From: Lachnospiraceae bacterium
Lineage (GTDB): Bacteria; Bacillota; Clostridia; Lachnospirales; Lachnospiraceae
Assembly: GCA_017467805.1 (NCBI GenBank)
Contig: JAFUKJ010000017.1
Location: 1-64,000 of the forward strand
Length of the DNA stretch: 64,000 bases
Direction of reading: 5' to 3'
The translations under genes were made by a program, and so were the position numbers. The notes below the pieces were generated by a model. That model had not been told where the DNA came from and ran no database searches. It was given only the letters and a program-made list of their open reading frames with translations. Of this stretch, positions 45,913 to 54,518 are shown in pieces (positions within the stretch are counted from its first letter, which is position 1; every line of letters begins with the position of its first letter).

Positions 45913-46482
45913 ATGGAGAAGACAGTAGAGATCAGATGGCACGGACGCGGTGGTCAGGGTGCAAAGACTGCAGCGCTGTTACTGGCAGACGTGGCATTTA
46001 AGACAGGAAAGTATGTACAGGGATTCCCAGAGTATGGTCCTGAGAGAATGGGGGCGCCGATTACAGCATATAATCGAATCAGCGCTGAGCCTATTACAGT
46101 GCATTCTAATATATATAACCCTGATTATGTAGTTGTGGTAGATGAGACGCTTTTAGAGAGTATTCATGTAACAAACGGCTTGAAGAAAGAGGGCGCTATT
46201 ATTGTGAATACAGAGCGTAGTGCAGACGAGATTAAGCCATTGCTTCGTGGATATGAGGGAGCGGTATATACAGTAGATGCGAAGAAGATTTCTATCGAAG
46301 CTTTGGGAAAGAACTTCCCGAACTCACCAATGCTTGCAGCAACAGTTGCTGTATCAAAGGTTATGGACAAGGAGGAGTTCTTAACAGAGATGAGAGCTTC
46401 CTTCCAGCATAAGTTTGCCAAGAAGCCTGAGGTTATTGATGGTAACATGAAAGCACTTGAGATGGCATTTATTGAAGCATAA
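45913..46482 (+). CDS. porG: 2-oxoacid:ferredoxin oxidoreductase gamma subunit
   Basis: 189 residues from ATG 45913 (EIRWHGRGGQGAKTAALLLAD), preferred over an open stretch beginning 45817 that lacks a ribosome site. The RGGQG motif and FPEYGPERMGAP are characteristic of the gamma/PorC domain. Gene order gamma-delta-alpha-beta follows the four-subunit pyruvate enzymes of thermophilic and gut anaerobes. Oxidises a 2-oxoacid (probably pyruvate, possibly 2-ketoisovalerate) to acyl-CoA with ferredoxin. Confidence 0.9.
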   Translation: MEKTVEIRWHGRGGQGAKTAALLLADVAFKTGKYVQGFPEYGPERMGAPITAYNRISAEPITVHSNIYNPDYVVVVDETLLESIHVTNGLKKEGAIIVNTERSADEIKPLLRGYEGAVYTVDAKKISIEALGKNFPNSPMLAATVAVSKVMDKEEFLTEMRASFQHKFAKKPEVIDGNMKALEMAFIEA

Positions 46483-46500
46483 GGAAAGGTCGGTAGAGAT

Positions 46501-46797
46501 ATGATTAAGGATAGAATTAATGAAACAAGCCCTTGGCAGGATATTACCGAGGGAAATAAGATATTTGAGCCTGCAACTTCAAGAGAGTTCTGTACAGGCG
46601 AGTGGAGAACAGCAACTCCTGTATTTGTAAAGGAAAAGTGTAAGCAGTGTTTACTGTGCGCACCAGTTTGTCCTGACTGCTCTATTCCTGTTGCGAATGG
46701 AGAGCGTGGAGAGTTTGATTATGACCATTGCAAGGGCTGCGGCATTTGTGCCAAGGTATGCCCGTTTGGAGCAATCGAGATGCGTGAGGGCAAATAA
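46501..46797 (+). CDS. porD: 2-oxoacid:ferredoxin oxidoreductase delta (ferredoxin) subunit
   Basis: 98 residues with two [4Fe-4S] motifs: CKQCLLCAPVCPD (about 41-53) and CKGCGICAKVCPF (about 76-88). Electron conduit from the alpha/beta site to ferredoxin. A GGAAAGGTCGG site lies 7 nt before the ATG. Two strong hairpins lie between this gene and the alpha gene. Confidence 0.93.
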   Translation: MIKDRINETSPWQDITEGNKIFEPATSREFCTGEWRTATPVFVKEKCKQCLLCAPVCPDCSIPVANGERGEFDYDHCKGCGICAKVCPFGAIEMREGK

Positions 46798-46848
46798 TTC
46801 GCATCTTAGGGATGCGAATTATTGGAAGTTTGCACGAGTGCAAACTTC
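46795..46848 (+). promoter_or_regulatory. Two adjacent intercistronic hairpins in the por operon
   Basis: Hairpin 1: TAATTCGCATC/GATGCGAATTA (46795-46805/46811-46821). Hairpin 2: GAAGTTTGCA/TGCAAACTTC (46825-46834/46839-46848) with loop CGAG. They fill the 86-bp porD-porA gap; no T-run follows, so they look like processing or stability elements rather than terminators. Confidence 0.7.
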
Positions 46849-46883
46849 GAGACAGAGAAGACAGAAAGGTAAGGTTTAGATAT

Positions 46884-48071
46884 ATGGCAATCAGAGAACG
46901 TTTATCGGGAAATGAAGCAGTAGCATATGCGATTAAGCAGATTAATCCAGATGTTATGCCAGCATTCCCTATTACACCATCAACAGAGATTCCACAGTAT
47001 GTGGCGAATTATATCGCAAATGGCGAGATTGATACAGAGTTTATTCATGTAGAGAGTGAGCATAGTGCAATGAGTGCAACTATCGGAGCCTCAGCAGCAG
47101 GAGCAAGAGCATTAACAGCAACATCTTCCTGTGGTATGGCTTTAATGTGGGAGGAGCTTTATGTAGCTGCTTCTGACAGATTACCAATCGTACTTGCACT
47201 TGTTAACAGAGCTTTGACAGGTCCGATAAATATTAATGCAGACCATTCAGATAGTATGGGAGCAAGAGACACAGGCTGGATTCAGATTTATGCAGAGTCT
47301 AATCAGGAGGTTTATGATAATTTCTTACAGGCATTCCCTATCGCTGAGCATAAGGATGTTAAGCTTCCTGTTATGATTTGTCAGGATGGATTCATTACAA
47401 GCCACGGTGTTGAGAATATTCTTTTGGTAGAGGATGGCCCAGTGAAGAAGTTTGTAGGAGAGTATGAGCCAGAGCATTATCTATTGAATCCGACAGAGAA
47501 GATGGCAGTTGGACCATATGCAGTATCTAACTACTATATGGAGACAAAGCGCGCCCAGAGAGAGGCTATGATTCAGGCGAAGAAGGTTATCTTAGATGTA
47601 GCGGCTAAGTTTGAAGAGATGACAGGTAGAAAGTACGGCTTCTTTGAGGAGTATCGTATGGAGGATGCGGAGTACGCTATCGTAATTATCGGCTCGGCAG
47701 CAGGTACCTGTAAGGCAGCGATTGAGAAGATTCGCAAAGAGACAGGCAAGAAGGTTGGTTTGTTAAAGATTCGTGTATTCCGTCCATTCCCAGAGGAGGA
47801 GATTGCAAAGGCACTTTCTCATGTGAAGGCAATCGCAATTATGGACCGTTCCGAGATGTTTGCTGCAAGCTGTGGTCCATTAGGTGCAGAGGTAAGAGCA
47901 GCTCTTTTCCAGGCTAAGTGCGAGGCAGAGGTTGTGAACTACTTCTATGGCTTAGGTGGAAGAGATATTACAGTTGAGGATTTTGAGAAGGTATATGATA
48001 ATCTGGAGACTATGGCAAAGACACATGTAGTCACAGGCATGTATGATTACATTGGATTGAGGGAGCGTTAA
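46884..48071 (+). CDS. porA: 2-oxoacid:ferredoxin oxidoreductase alpha subunit
   Basis: 395 residues from ATG 46884, with AAAGGTAAGG upstream; the open frame from 46812 runs through the hairpins and is not used. Pyrimidine-binding domain with FPITPSTEIPQYV, HVESEHSAMSATIGASAAGARA (catalytic Glu for TPP activation), and the C-terminal transketolase-like domain GLLKIRVFRPFPEEEI, MDRSEMFAA. Partner of the beta subunit that starts 3 bp later. Confidence 0.93.
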   Translation: MAIRERLSGNEAVAYAIKQINPDVMPAFPITPSTEIPQYVANYIANGEIDTEFIHVESEHSAMSATIGASAAGARALTATSSCGMALMWEELYVAASDRLPIVLALVNRALTGPININADHSDSMGARDTGWIQIYAESNQEVYDNFLQAFPIAEHKDVKLPVMICQDGFITSHGVENILLVEDGPVKKFVGEYEPEHYLLNPTEKMAVGPYAVSNYYMETKRAQREAMIQAKKVILDVAAKFEEMTGRKYGFFEEYRMEDAEYAIVIIGSAAGTCKAAIEKIRKETGKKVGLLKIRVFRPFPEEEIAKALSHVKAIAIMDRSEMFAASCGPLGAEVRAALFQAKCEAEVVNYFYGLGGRDITVEDFEKVYDNLETMAKTHVVTGMYDYIGLRER

Positions 48072-48074
48072 GAG

Positions 48075-49010
48075 ATGGAGAATACATATAATTTTAAAGA
48101 GGTTATGAATAAGCCTGAGCGCCTTGCGCCAGGACATAGAATGTGTGCAGGCTGTGGCGGTACAATTGCAGTAAGAACAGTTTTACGAGCATTACATGAG
48201 GGTGATAAGGCTGTTATCGGTAATGCAACAGGATGTCTTGAGGTATCTTCCTTCATGTATCCTTATACAGCATATGAAGACAGCTATATTCACAATGCAT
48301 TTGAGAATGCTGGCGCGACACTTTCAGGTGTTGAGACTGCATATAGAGTATTAAAGAAAAAGGGAAAGATTAAGGACGACTATAAGTTCATTACCTTTGG
48401 TGGTGACGGCGGTACTTATGATATCGGCTTCCAGTCCTTATCAGGAGCTATGGAGCGTGGACATGATATGGTATATGTGTGTTATGATAACGGCGCATAT
48501 ATGAATACAGGTACACAGCGTTCCTCTGCAACACCTCACTTTGCCGATACTACTACAACACCAGCAGGTAAGGTATCTAACGGTAAGGTACAGGTAAGAA
48601 AGGACCTTGCAGCTATTATTGCTGAGCATCATGTTCCTTATGTAGGTCAGAGTACATATATTGGCAATTTCAAAGATTTGTATACTAAGGCTGAGAAGGC
48701 TATTTATACACCAGGAGCTGCATTTTTAAACGTTATGTCTCCATGTCCAAGAGGCTGGGGTTATGATGCATCTGAGCTTATGAATATCTGTAAGCTTGCA
48801 GTAGAGACCTGCTACTGGCCATTATTCGAAGTAATCGAGGGCAAGTGGGTATTAAGCTATGCACCTAAGAATAAGCTGCCAATCGAGGATTTCCTGCGCC
48901 CACAGAGACGTTTCAAACATCTCTTCAAGCCAGGCAATGAGGAACTATTAGTTGAGTTCCAGGCTGAGATTGACAAGAGATGGGAAGAGCTTCGTAATAG
49001 ATGTGAGTAA
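48075..49010 (+). CDS. porB: 2-oxoacid:ferredoxin oxidoreductase beta subunit
   Basis: 311 residues. TPP- and Mg2+-binding block FITFGGDGGTYDIGFQSLSGAMERG and YVCYDNGAYMNTG; a Cys pair in HRMCAGCGGTIA plus later Cys residues (NATGCLEVS, NVMSPCPRG) provide the fourth cluster ligands. Completes the four-subunit enzyme. Terminator immediately downstream. Confidence 0.94.
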   Translation: MENTYNFKEVMNKPERLAPGHRMCAGCGGTIAVRTVLRALHEGDKAVIGNATGCLEVSSFMYPYTAYEDSYIHNAFENAGATLSGVETAYRVLKKKGKIKDDYKFITFGGDGGTYDIGFQSLSGAMERGHDMVYVCYDNGAYMNTGTQRSSATPHFADTTTTPAGKVSNGKVQVRKDLAAIIAEHHVPYVGQSTYIGNFKDLYTKAEKAIYTPGAAFLNVMSPCPRGWGYDASELMNICKLAVETCYWPLFEVIEGKWVLSYAPKNKLPIEDFLRPQRRFKHLFKPGNEELLVEFQAEIDKRWEELRNRCE

Positions 49011-49011
49011 G

Positions 49012-49047
49012 AAAAAGGATTATTACCTTCGGGTGATAATCCTTTTT
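49012..49047 (+). terminator. Terminator of the por operon
   Basis: AAAAAGGATTATTACC (49012-49027) pairs with GGTGATAATCCTTTTT (49032-49047) around a TTCG tetraloop, ending in T5. Confidence 0.9.
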
Positions 49048-49157
49048 GTGTGCAAATTCGGGTTTGTCGACTTGTTACGACGTCGAATAGAAGTGGAGTT
49101 GTCATCCACATGGGATTTAGCTGATTTTTAATTCAGTTGAAGAAGCGAATTACTTTT

Positions 49158-49444
49158 TGTTGTGGCAAGGACATTCCTTTATATTTCTATTGCCACAGTC
49201 GGTATCTATGTTGTGGCATAGAGCACTCTCTTTGTTCCTATTGCCACAGTTAGTATCTTTGCTTTGGCAAAGAGCATTCTCTTAAGTACTATTGCTCATT
49301 TTGTAGATTGAACTTGGTATAGAATGCTTCTCAATACCAATTTCCCCATTCTAACTTGGTCATGAGAGATATTTGGCAAGTCAAAGGCCAAGTGAATCCT
49401 AGAAACTTGGTCACAGGAGGCATTTAACAAGCAAAAGACCAAGT
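49158..49444. repeat. Tandem array of six co-varying hairpins, mostly 51-bp period
   Basis: Repeat starts at 49158, 49209, 49260, 49311, 49353 and 49404 (51, 51, 51, 42, 51 bp). Each unit has a 7-8-bp inverted repeat whose sequence changes in concert: TGTGGCAA/TTGCCACA (49161/49190), TGTGGCA/TGCCACA (49212/49242), a decayed TTTGGCAA copy, TTGGTAT/ATACCAA (49314/49334), ACTTGGTC/GGCCAAGT (49354/49386), ACTTGGTC/GACCAAGT (49405/49437). Units share AAGAGCATTCTCTT-like interiors. The array ends exactly where RHS reading-frame homology begins. The 49048-49157 stretch before it holds nothing recognisable. Confidence 0.85.
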
Positions 49445-49511
49445 AACGAATGAAAATGGAAACATCAGCTGCACCTACAATGCAGCAGGACTGTTAACAG
49501 AGATAAAGGAT

Positions 49512-51284
49512 GTGAAGGGCGAAGAAGTCCTGAACCACTACACCTATACCTATGACGGCTATGGAAACATAACCGCAGTAGAAGGAACTGAGACTACAGA
49601 TACTAAGGAAGGTATCAGTAAGCTAATCAGTGCAGCAATGACCTATGACGCAGATAATCGTCTACTGACTTACAATGGCGAGGCACTTAAATACGATGCT
49701 GACGGCAACATGACCTACGGTCCTGTAAAGGGTATTATGAGTGAACTGACCTATGACTGTCGCAATCGACTTGTCAGCGCAGGCGGCATCACTTACACCT
49801 ATGATGCAGAGAATAACCGCATCAGTGCTGAGACAGATACCTATAAGGAAGAGTATGTTACCGATACGGTATCGTCATCGTTAAGCAGAGTAATGACAGT
49901 AACACGCTATAATAAGGGAGTAACCACAGGAACAGAAACACTTTACCTGTATGGTAACGGTCTGATTAGTGAGAAAAAGGGAGATATCGTCCTCTATCAT
50001 CACTACAACCACTTAGGAAGTACCACCAAGCTGACAGACAGTGAGGGTGGTGTAGTAGAAACCTATACCTACGGAACGTATGGAGAGCTTCTAAGCGGAG
50101 ACATGAGCCTGACACGCTTCCTATATAACGGACGCTATGGTGTCAGCACAGACGACAATGGTCTTTACTACATGCGTCAGCGTTACTATAATCCAGAGAT
50201 TAAGCGTTTTATAAATCAGGATATCTTAAGCGGAAGTCTTGACAATAGCCAGAGTCTTAACCGATACTGTTATGTACAGGGTAATCCTTTGAGTTACACA
50301 GACCCGTTTGGATTATCTCCGATGTCATCCTTTAGTGATATAGGACATTCGATACTTGGTTTGATTGGATGTATCCCTGGACCAGTCGGAATGGTAGCCA
50401 ATGCAGCAGACGCAATATGGTACTTTGCAGAGGGAAATACTTCGATGGGAGTCCTGTCTCTTGTATCGTTGGTAAGCTGTGGAACCGCAGGTATTGCAAG
50501 CAAGGGAATTAAGGGATTATCTAATGCATCGAAGGTATCTAAGCTGACGAAGAGTGCAACCTATGTGCATTATGGTTGTGAGCTGATAACCAACTCAGCA
50601 AGCTTCCTGATGAACGGTTCGATGCTTATCGAAAACGGTGTGAGCATCTACAACAAGTACCAAAATGGCGAAGAGGTCACAGGAGCAGACTGGTTAAATG
50701 TAGGTCTGAATTTATTCGGAACAGTGGCATCAGGAGCTGGAGCAGCAAGCAATGTAAAGGCATTGAAGAATGCTGGTATTGTTGGTGACCTGAAGAACTT
50801 CTATAACGCTCATAAATTGGATAATAGAGGTTGTGTCGACTTGTCGGTATTTAAGAGTGGTAAAACTTCAAGTGGTTTACCAGATTGGCTTAAAGCAAGG
50901 TTTGAAGCGGGTAATAATTTTAACAAGGAGAATAGACCGAGGTATCCATATAATGAAGTGGAAGTATATGGTGATGGAAAGAACTATGTTGTAGATTCAT
51001 ATATTCCTGGGTCTGAAATTGTATCTCGGAAATTTACTCAACTTGCAAGTGTTCAAGAAAGTACAGGAATAGGGTATTTGAACGAATTACAAAAGAAGTA
51101 TCCATCTGGTGCAATAATTACTGATAGCCCATTTAATCCAAAAGTTTTAAGAGGAAAAACAATGACAGGAAACTTGATTTTGGAAATTCCAGAACAAAAG
51201 GGTTCGATTCCGCAAAGTGTGATTGATTATGCGAATAGTAAAGGAATAATAATTAGGGATGTTAACGGAAAGGAATATAATTAA
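49512..51284 (+). CDS. 5'-truncated RHS-repeat protein with C-terminal toxin domain
   Basis: 590 residues from GTG 49512. RHS/YD-type sequence continues in frame upstream to about 49449 (NENGNISCTYNAAGLLTEIKD) without a start codon, then breaks off at the hairpin array, so the front of a much larger gene is missing. YD repeats (YTYTYDGYGNITAVEG, MTYDADNRLLTY), then the RHS core end RYGVSTDDNGLYYMRQRYYNPEIKRFINQD and DPFGLS. After a hydrophobic linker region, the last ~140 residues (GLPDWLKARFEAG, YVVDSYIPGSEIVSRKFTQL) look like a polymorphic toxin, possibly a PD-(D/E)XK-type nuclease. Coupled by 1 bp to a putative immunity gene. Confidence 0.82.
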   Translation: MKGEEVLNHYTYTYDGYGNITAVEGTETTDTKEGISKLISAAMTYDADNRLLTYNGEALKYDADGNMTYGPVKGIMSELTYDCRNRLVSAGGITYTYDAENNRISAETDTYKEEYVTDTVSSSLSRVMTVTRYNKGVTTGTETLYLYGNGLISEKKGDIVLYHHYNHLGSTTKLTDSEGGVVETYTYGTYGELLSGDMSLTRFLYNGRYGVSTDDNGLYYMRQRYYNPEIKRFINQDILSGSLDNSQSLNRYCYVQGNPLSYTDPFGLSPMSSFSDIGHSILGLIGCIPGPVGMVANAADAIWYFAEGNTSMGVLSLVSLVSCGTAGIASKGIKGLSNASKVSKLTKSATYVHYGCELITNSASFLMNGSMLIENGVSIYNKYQNGEEVTGADWLNVGLNLFGTVASGAGAASNVKALKNAGIVGDLKNFYNAHKLDNRGCVDLSVFKSGKTSSGLPDWLKARFEAGNNFNKENRPRYPYNEVEVYGDGKNYVVDSYIPGSEIVSRKFTQLASVQESTGIGYLNELQKKYPSGAIITDSPFNPKVLRGKTMTGNLILEIPEQKGSIPQSVIDYANSKGIIIRDVNGKEYN

Positions 51285-51754
51285 TGGAAATGATTTATTG
51301 TAAGAAATGGTGGTTTCCAAGAAAGAAACCCATTGAAATTTTGAATGAAGAAATCGCAAGAAACAATCATTTAAATGGTGAAGACTATACTGTTGTTTTG
51401 AAACAGAATGATATGGTAAGCTATGTAGTGGAAATGGCAAAAAATGATGTGTTTGTTCATTTTATGAATGATAACGAGGTGAATTATATTACATATGCCT
51501 TTCACAAAGAACACGATAAACTATTTTTAAATGCAGCATATTATCACAATTATGAGGAAGAAAAAGAGATTGAGTTAATGGTTTTTGGTTTTAAAGAAAA
51601 TGGCGAGTTGTGTATGGAAAAAAGGGATTTGCTAAGCGGAAAAATAGAAGAGAGAGAAGCATTAGTTGATGTATCTTGTAACTGGGAGGATTTTCCAGAG
51701 TTTGGAAATTATACTAAGTTGCTTATTTTAGAAAGAGAAAAAACATGTAAATAA
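51284..51754 (+). CDS. Putative immunity protein for the RHS toxin
   Basis: 156 residues, acidic, no membrane segment. Its ATG shares one base with the RHS stop, the usual layout of a toxin-immunity pair. It is AT-richer than the core genes. Contains strand-like YTVVLKQNDMVSYVVEMAK and YITYAFHKEHDKLFLNAAYY; no family recognised. Immunity function is inferred only from position. Confidence 0.6.
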   Translation: MEMIYCKKWWFPRKKPIEILNEEIARNNHLNGEDYTVVLKQNDMVSYVVEMAKNDVFVHFMNDNEVNYITYAFHKEHDKLFLNAAYYHNYEEEKEIELMVFGFKENGELCMEKRDLLSGKIEEREALVDVSCNWEDFPEFGNYTKLLILEREKTCK

Positions 51755-51803
51755 TTTAAGAGCCAGCTGTGTATGTGAGTACCAGCTGGCTCTTAAATTA
51801 TTT
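51749..51803. terminator. Bidirectional terminator with 21-bp stem
   Basis: 51749-51769 pairs perfectly with 51783-51803 (core GAGCCAGCTG/CAGCTGGCTC flanked by AT-rich ends), between the immunity gene and the convergent methyltransferase. Confidence 0.9.
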
Positions 51804-53045
51804 AATATTCTCATCCATATTCGTCCACAGGAACTGCATTTCTGTGTCATACTGGCGATTGCTTACCATCAGTTCTGTATCATTATCAAGGCAGACTTTC
51901 TGGAAATAGTAGCCCTTATTCATAAAATGCTGAGATAGCTTCATTTTCATGATATGCTCAGCATCTGCTTTGTTAAATATGCTATTTGACTTTGGTGGGG
52001 TACTACGGCAATAATACAAAAATGGGTATTCTGCGTTTTGTAAGCAGTAAGCCACTTTTTTGTGAAACGGCTGGTATTTGTAGCCTGCAACAGAGCAAGT
52101 GTTTTCAGAGCCAATATAAGGAACATCCAACAGTACCAGTTTATCGGCATCATCATTGTTTAGATATTTGAGGCAGTCCTGCTGTGTGATAACAGTATTC
52201 TGTAACTTTAAGTGTGCTGGTAGAAAACGGAAGACACGTACCATGATTTTACCAGCTCTTTCTATCATGGCTTTATCGATGCACTGGAGAATGAACATCT
52301 GGTATGCAATCTCAACATTACAGTCTACTCGTTTATATTTGGCTCGTTTCTCAGCATAGCCAATGGTTGCTTTTTTATATGCAGACAAGACGGGGTTCTT
52401 GGTCTTTGCTTGCTCAATGAGTGAGAGGTCAGCTTCCAGAATTCTTTTTATCAGCTTCAGAGGTTCATGCTTAATCACATTCAAAAAATTAGTCCTAAGA
52501 GGGTTCAAGTCATTCAAAATCACTGACTTCCAAGGATGTGTTTTCAGTCCGAAGAACAGTGAGCCAGTAGCACAGCACCCATCAATCAGTGTAAGGGATT
52601 TATGAGGCAGTTTCATGGCATCTACAGCAGATGCAGTTGCTTTCTGCATTTTGTTGTTCTTAGAGCCTACGATGGTGTAAAGTGGCGAAATGCAGTCAGT
52701 GTAAAATGTCATGGGTAGCACCAGATAGTGTGCGATAGCAGATTCAATTAATTGGCTATATGTAAATTCTGGATGTAGTTCCTGCAACATATCGAGAAGC
52801 CCATCGTAAACAGCAATAGTCATAGATTTGTATGCAGATGGAGCAAGCTGGTCTGGTTGCTCAATTGCCAGATATAGATTGTCCGATGTTCTTAATCTGC
52901 TTTTTCTCTTATACAAAGTCAGTAACATGATGATGAGCAGACAATCTGTTTTAATATATCTTCTTTCAAAGTCTGATTTTATCTTTTCCTGTGCCATCTC
53001 CCATAGAATTGTGTTGATTCTAATTTTGATATCCTTTTTTACCAT
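51798..53045 (-). CDS. D12-class-like DNA adenine methyltransferase of a mobile element
   Basis: 415 residues. SAM-binding motif I is LIDGCCATGSLFFG (about 153-166), and motif IV reads LLDVPYIG (307-310) where D12 N6-adenine methyltransferases usually have DPPY. KSVILNDLNPLRTNFLN matches the D12 motif II region. About 110 N-terminal residues form a separate helical domain. Such solitary methyltransferases occur on Clostridial conjugative elements; here it sits among decayed mobile DNA. No cognate endonuclease gene is nearby. Activity is uncertain because of the Pro-to-Val change. Confidence 0.7.
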   Translation of the reverse strand: MVKKDIKIRINTILWEMAQEKIKSDFERRYIKTDCLLIIMLLTLYKRKSRLRTSDNLYLAIEQPDQLAPSAYKSMTIAVYDGLLDMLQELHPEFTYSQLIESAIAHYLVLPMTFYTDCISPLYTIVGSKNNKMQKATASAVDAMKLPHKSLTLIDGCCATGSLFFGLKTHPWKSVILNDLNPLRTNFLNVIKHEPLKLIKRILEADLSLIEQAKTKNPVLSAYKKATIGYAEKRAKYKRVDCNVEIAYQMFILQCIDKAMIERAGKIMVRVFRFLPAHLKLQNTVITQQDCLKYLNNDDADKLVLLDVPYIGSENTCSVAGYKYQPFHKKVAYCLQNAEYPFLYYCRSTPPKSNSIFNKADAEHIMKMKLSQHFMNKGYYFQKVCLDNDTELMVSNRQYDTEMQFLWTNMDENIK

Positions 53046-53216
53046 AATCTTTCCGTCTCCTTAAGGGTTTATTTGCCCTCAGAGGGAAAAAGGCGATTTC
53101 ATGTCATATCCAGCCTGCCTTGCGTAGAAAAATGAATTTACTATTACAGGCAGGGTAATGTGTTCCCCGAGGACGGAAAGAGTATGGCGATATCAGTGGT
53201 TGAAAAAAGAATATTG

Positions 53217-53325
53217 AAAAGCGGTAGATGGAGTAAATTTTTTGGAAAAAAAAGCGGTATTTCAGATATAAAAATTAGTCAAAAAAGCGGTATTTTAATC
53301 CAAGATTTCCTTCAAAAAGGCGGTA
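53217..53325 (+). repeat. Four direct repeats with 33-bp period
   Basis: AAAAGCGGTA at 53217-53226, 53250-53259 and 53283-53292, and the variant AAAAGGCGGTA at 53315-53325. The repeats lie in a GTG-initiated 83-codon frame (53160-53411) that would give an 11-residue KSGI-type repeat; coding is doubtful. They lie upstream of the divergent methyltransferase gene and could be iteron-like binding sites. Confidence 0.7.
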
Positions 53326-53411
53326 TGTACCAAGTAAATATTTCTGATTTCTTGCCATTATGGAAGGGCAGACTGGCTCTGAAAACCATAGAAGAACAAG
53401 TATTTTTTTAG

Positions 53412-54040
53412 ATTTATTCGCATCCAAGATTCACTTTAAGATGTTTTATGAGCATCAGATAAACAAAAACGCATAGGTCTCATAATTACAGAAAACTACA
53501 GATAATGCTGACAGTAACTACTATGCTGATAATCAAAACTGGATAATGGTAAGGGGAATAAGTATCCATGCACCCCTGCTGTCAGTAATAACCAAATCTT
53601 CCAGACAATTCCCCACCAGTGAAGTACCGTAGCCATAATCGGATATTTCCTGCTTGGTGCTGGTATGATGTAGAGACTGCTCCTGCCATAATCACAAGGT
53701 ATTGGCAGTCTCACTGGTTTATCCGTAGCTGTGTTTCTTCCACAAGTCCAGCCACTATGCCCAGACCGCCCAAATCCTGCAAGCTGACAGATATGTAAAG
53801 TTCCATAAATCCAGCCTTTTCGGGGTATTCTGTTTTTCCTTTGCTTTTTATTTTTTTCACACGGTGGCTGTTTTAGGGTACTTTTCAGAGAAAATAAGTG
53901 TGTGTTTGAAAAATGTGATTAACTTTAGGAGCAAAAGATGCACGCTTTTTTTAAACGCTGTTCCCTGCTCAATAGGAACTTGGGAAACTTCAGACCTTAC
54001 CCAGTATCCTCAAGATTGTTGTAAGTTTTAAAACAACGAA
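53412..54040. other. Mobile-element debris without a supported gene
   Basis: No intact gene. On the minus strand from about 53830 to 53500, broken frames with AGFMELYISVSLQDLGG and GLVEETQLRINQ followed by stops suggest a decayed coding region from an integrative element. I could not identify the ancestor. Confidence 0.4.
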
Positions 54041-54056
54041 GGAGGTTTTGAGTATT

Positions 54057-54518
54057 ATGGTTTACGGTATTATTTCTCATCTGGATGATGAAACAACAAG
54101 AGCATTCTTTAGAAACAAGAAAGTGCCAGACGCTAATGTAGTGTACAGCACCCAGCTGTCATCACTGGCTCAGGTGTTGAAGGCTGGTGACACTGTATTT
54201 GTAGTCAGCGTCAACCGGTTCGCAACAGTATCCCAGTTCCTGCAATTCGGAAAGTTCTGTATGGAAAATGGGGTATCCCTGCACCTGCTGGCACAGCCTT
54301 ATCTGGATATTTCCAGCGGTAAGCACTGGAAACCAGCTTTTGTAAACCAGATGATGCAGATGGTGGATGTGGAGAGAAGAGCACTTGGCAGTATGAGCAA
54401 AGGTTTCCGCATGACAAATGAGCAGTGGGAGTATGTGTATCGATGCTTTGAAGTCATGAACCTTGAAGTGCTGGGGGAGATATTTGCTTCAGATGGTGTG
54501 TTGAAACGTGGTGGCTGA
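54057..54518 (+). CDS. Resolvase-like protein lacking a catalytic serine
   Basis: 153 residues from ATG 54057, 11 nt after GGAGG (54041-54045). The middle (LAQVLKAGDTVFVVSVNRFATVSQFL) resembles the central strand and helix of serine recombinases (GDTVVVxxxDRLxRS), and VDVERRALGSMSKGFRM resembles the region preceding the DNA-binding tail. There is no N-terminal YxRVS motif with the catalytic Ser, so it is unlikely to recombine DNA by itself. It may be a remnant or a regulatory relative on a conjugative element. Confidence 0.55.
   Translation: MVYGIISHLDDETTRAFFRNKKVPDANVVYSTQLSSLAQVLKAGDTVFVVSVNRFATVSQFLQFGKFCMENGVSLHLLAQPYLDISSGKHWKPAFVNQMMQMVDVERRALGSMSKGFRMTNEQWEYVYRCFEVMNLEVLGEIFASDGVLKRGG

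Noticed and set aside
49158-49444. CRISPR array
   Set aside because: Units are degenerate, arms vary in a compensatory way, there are no constant repeats with unique spacers, and no cas genes are nearby.
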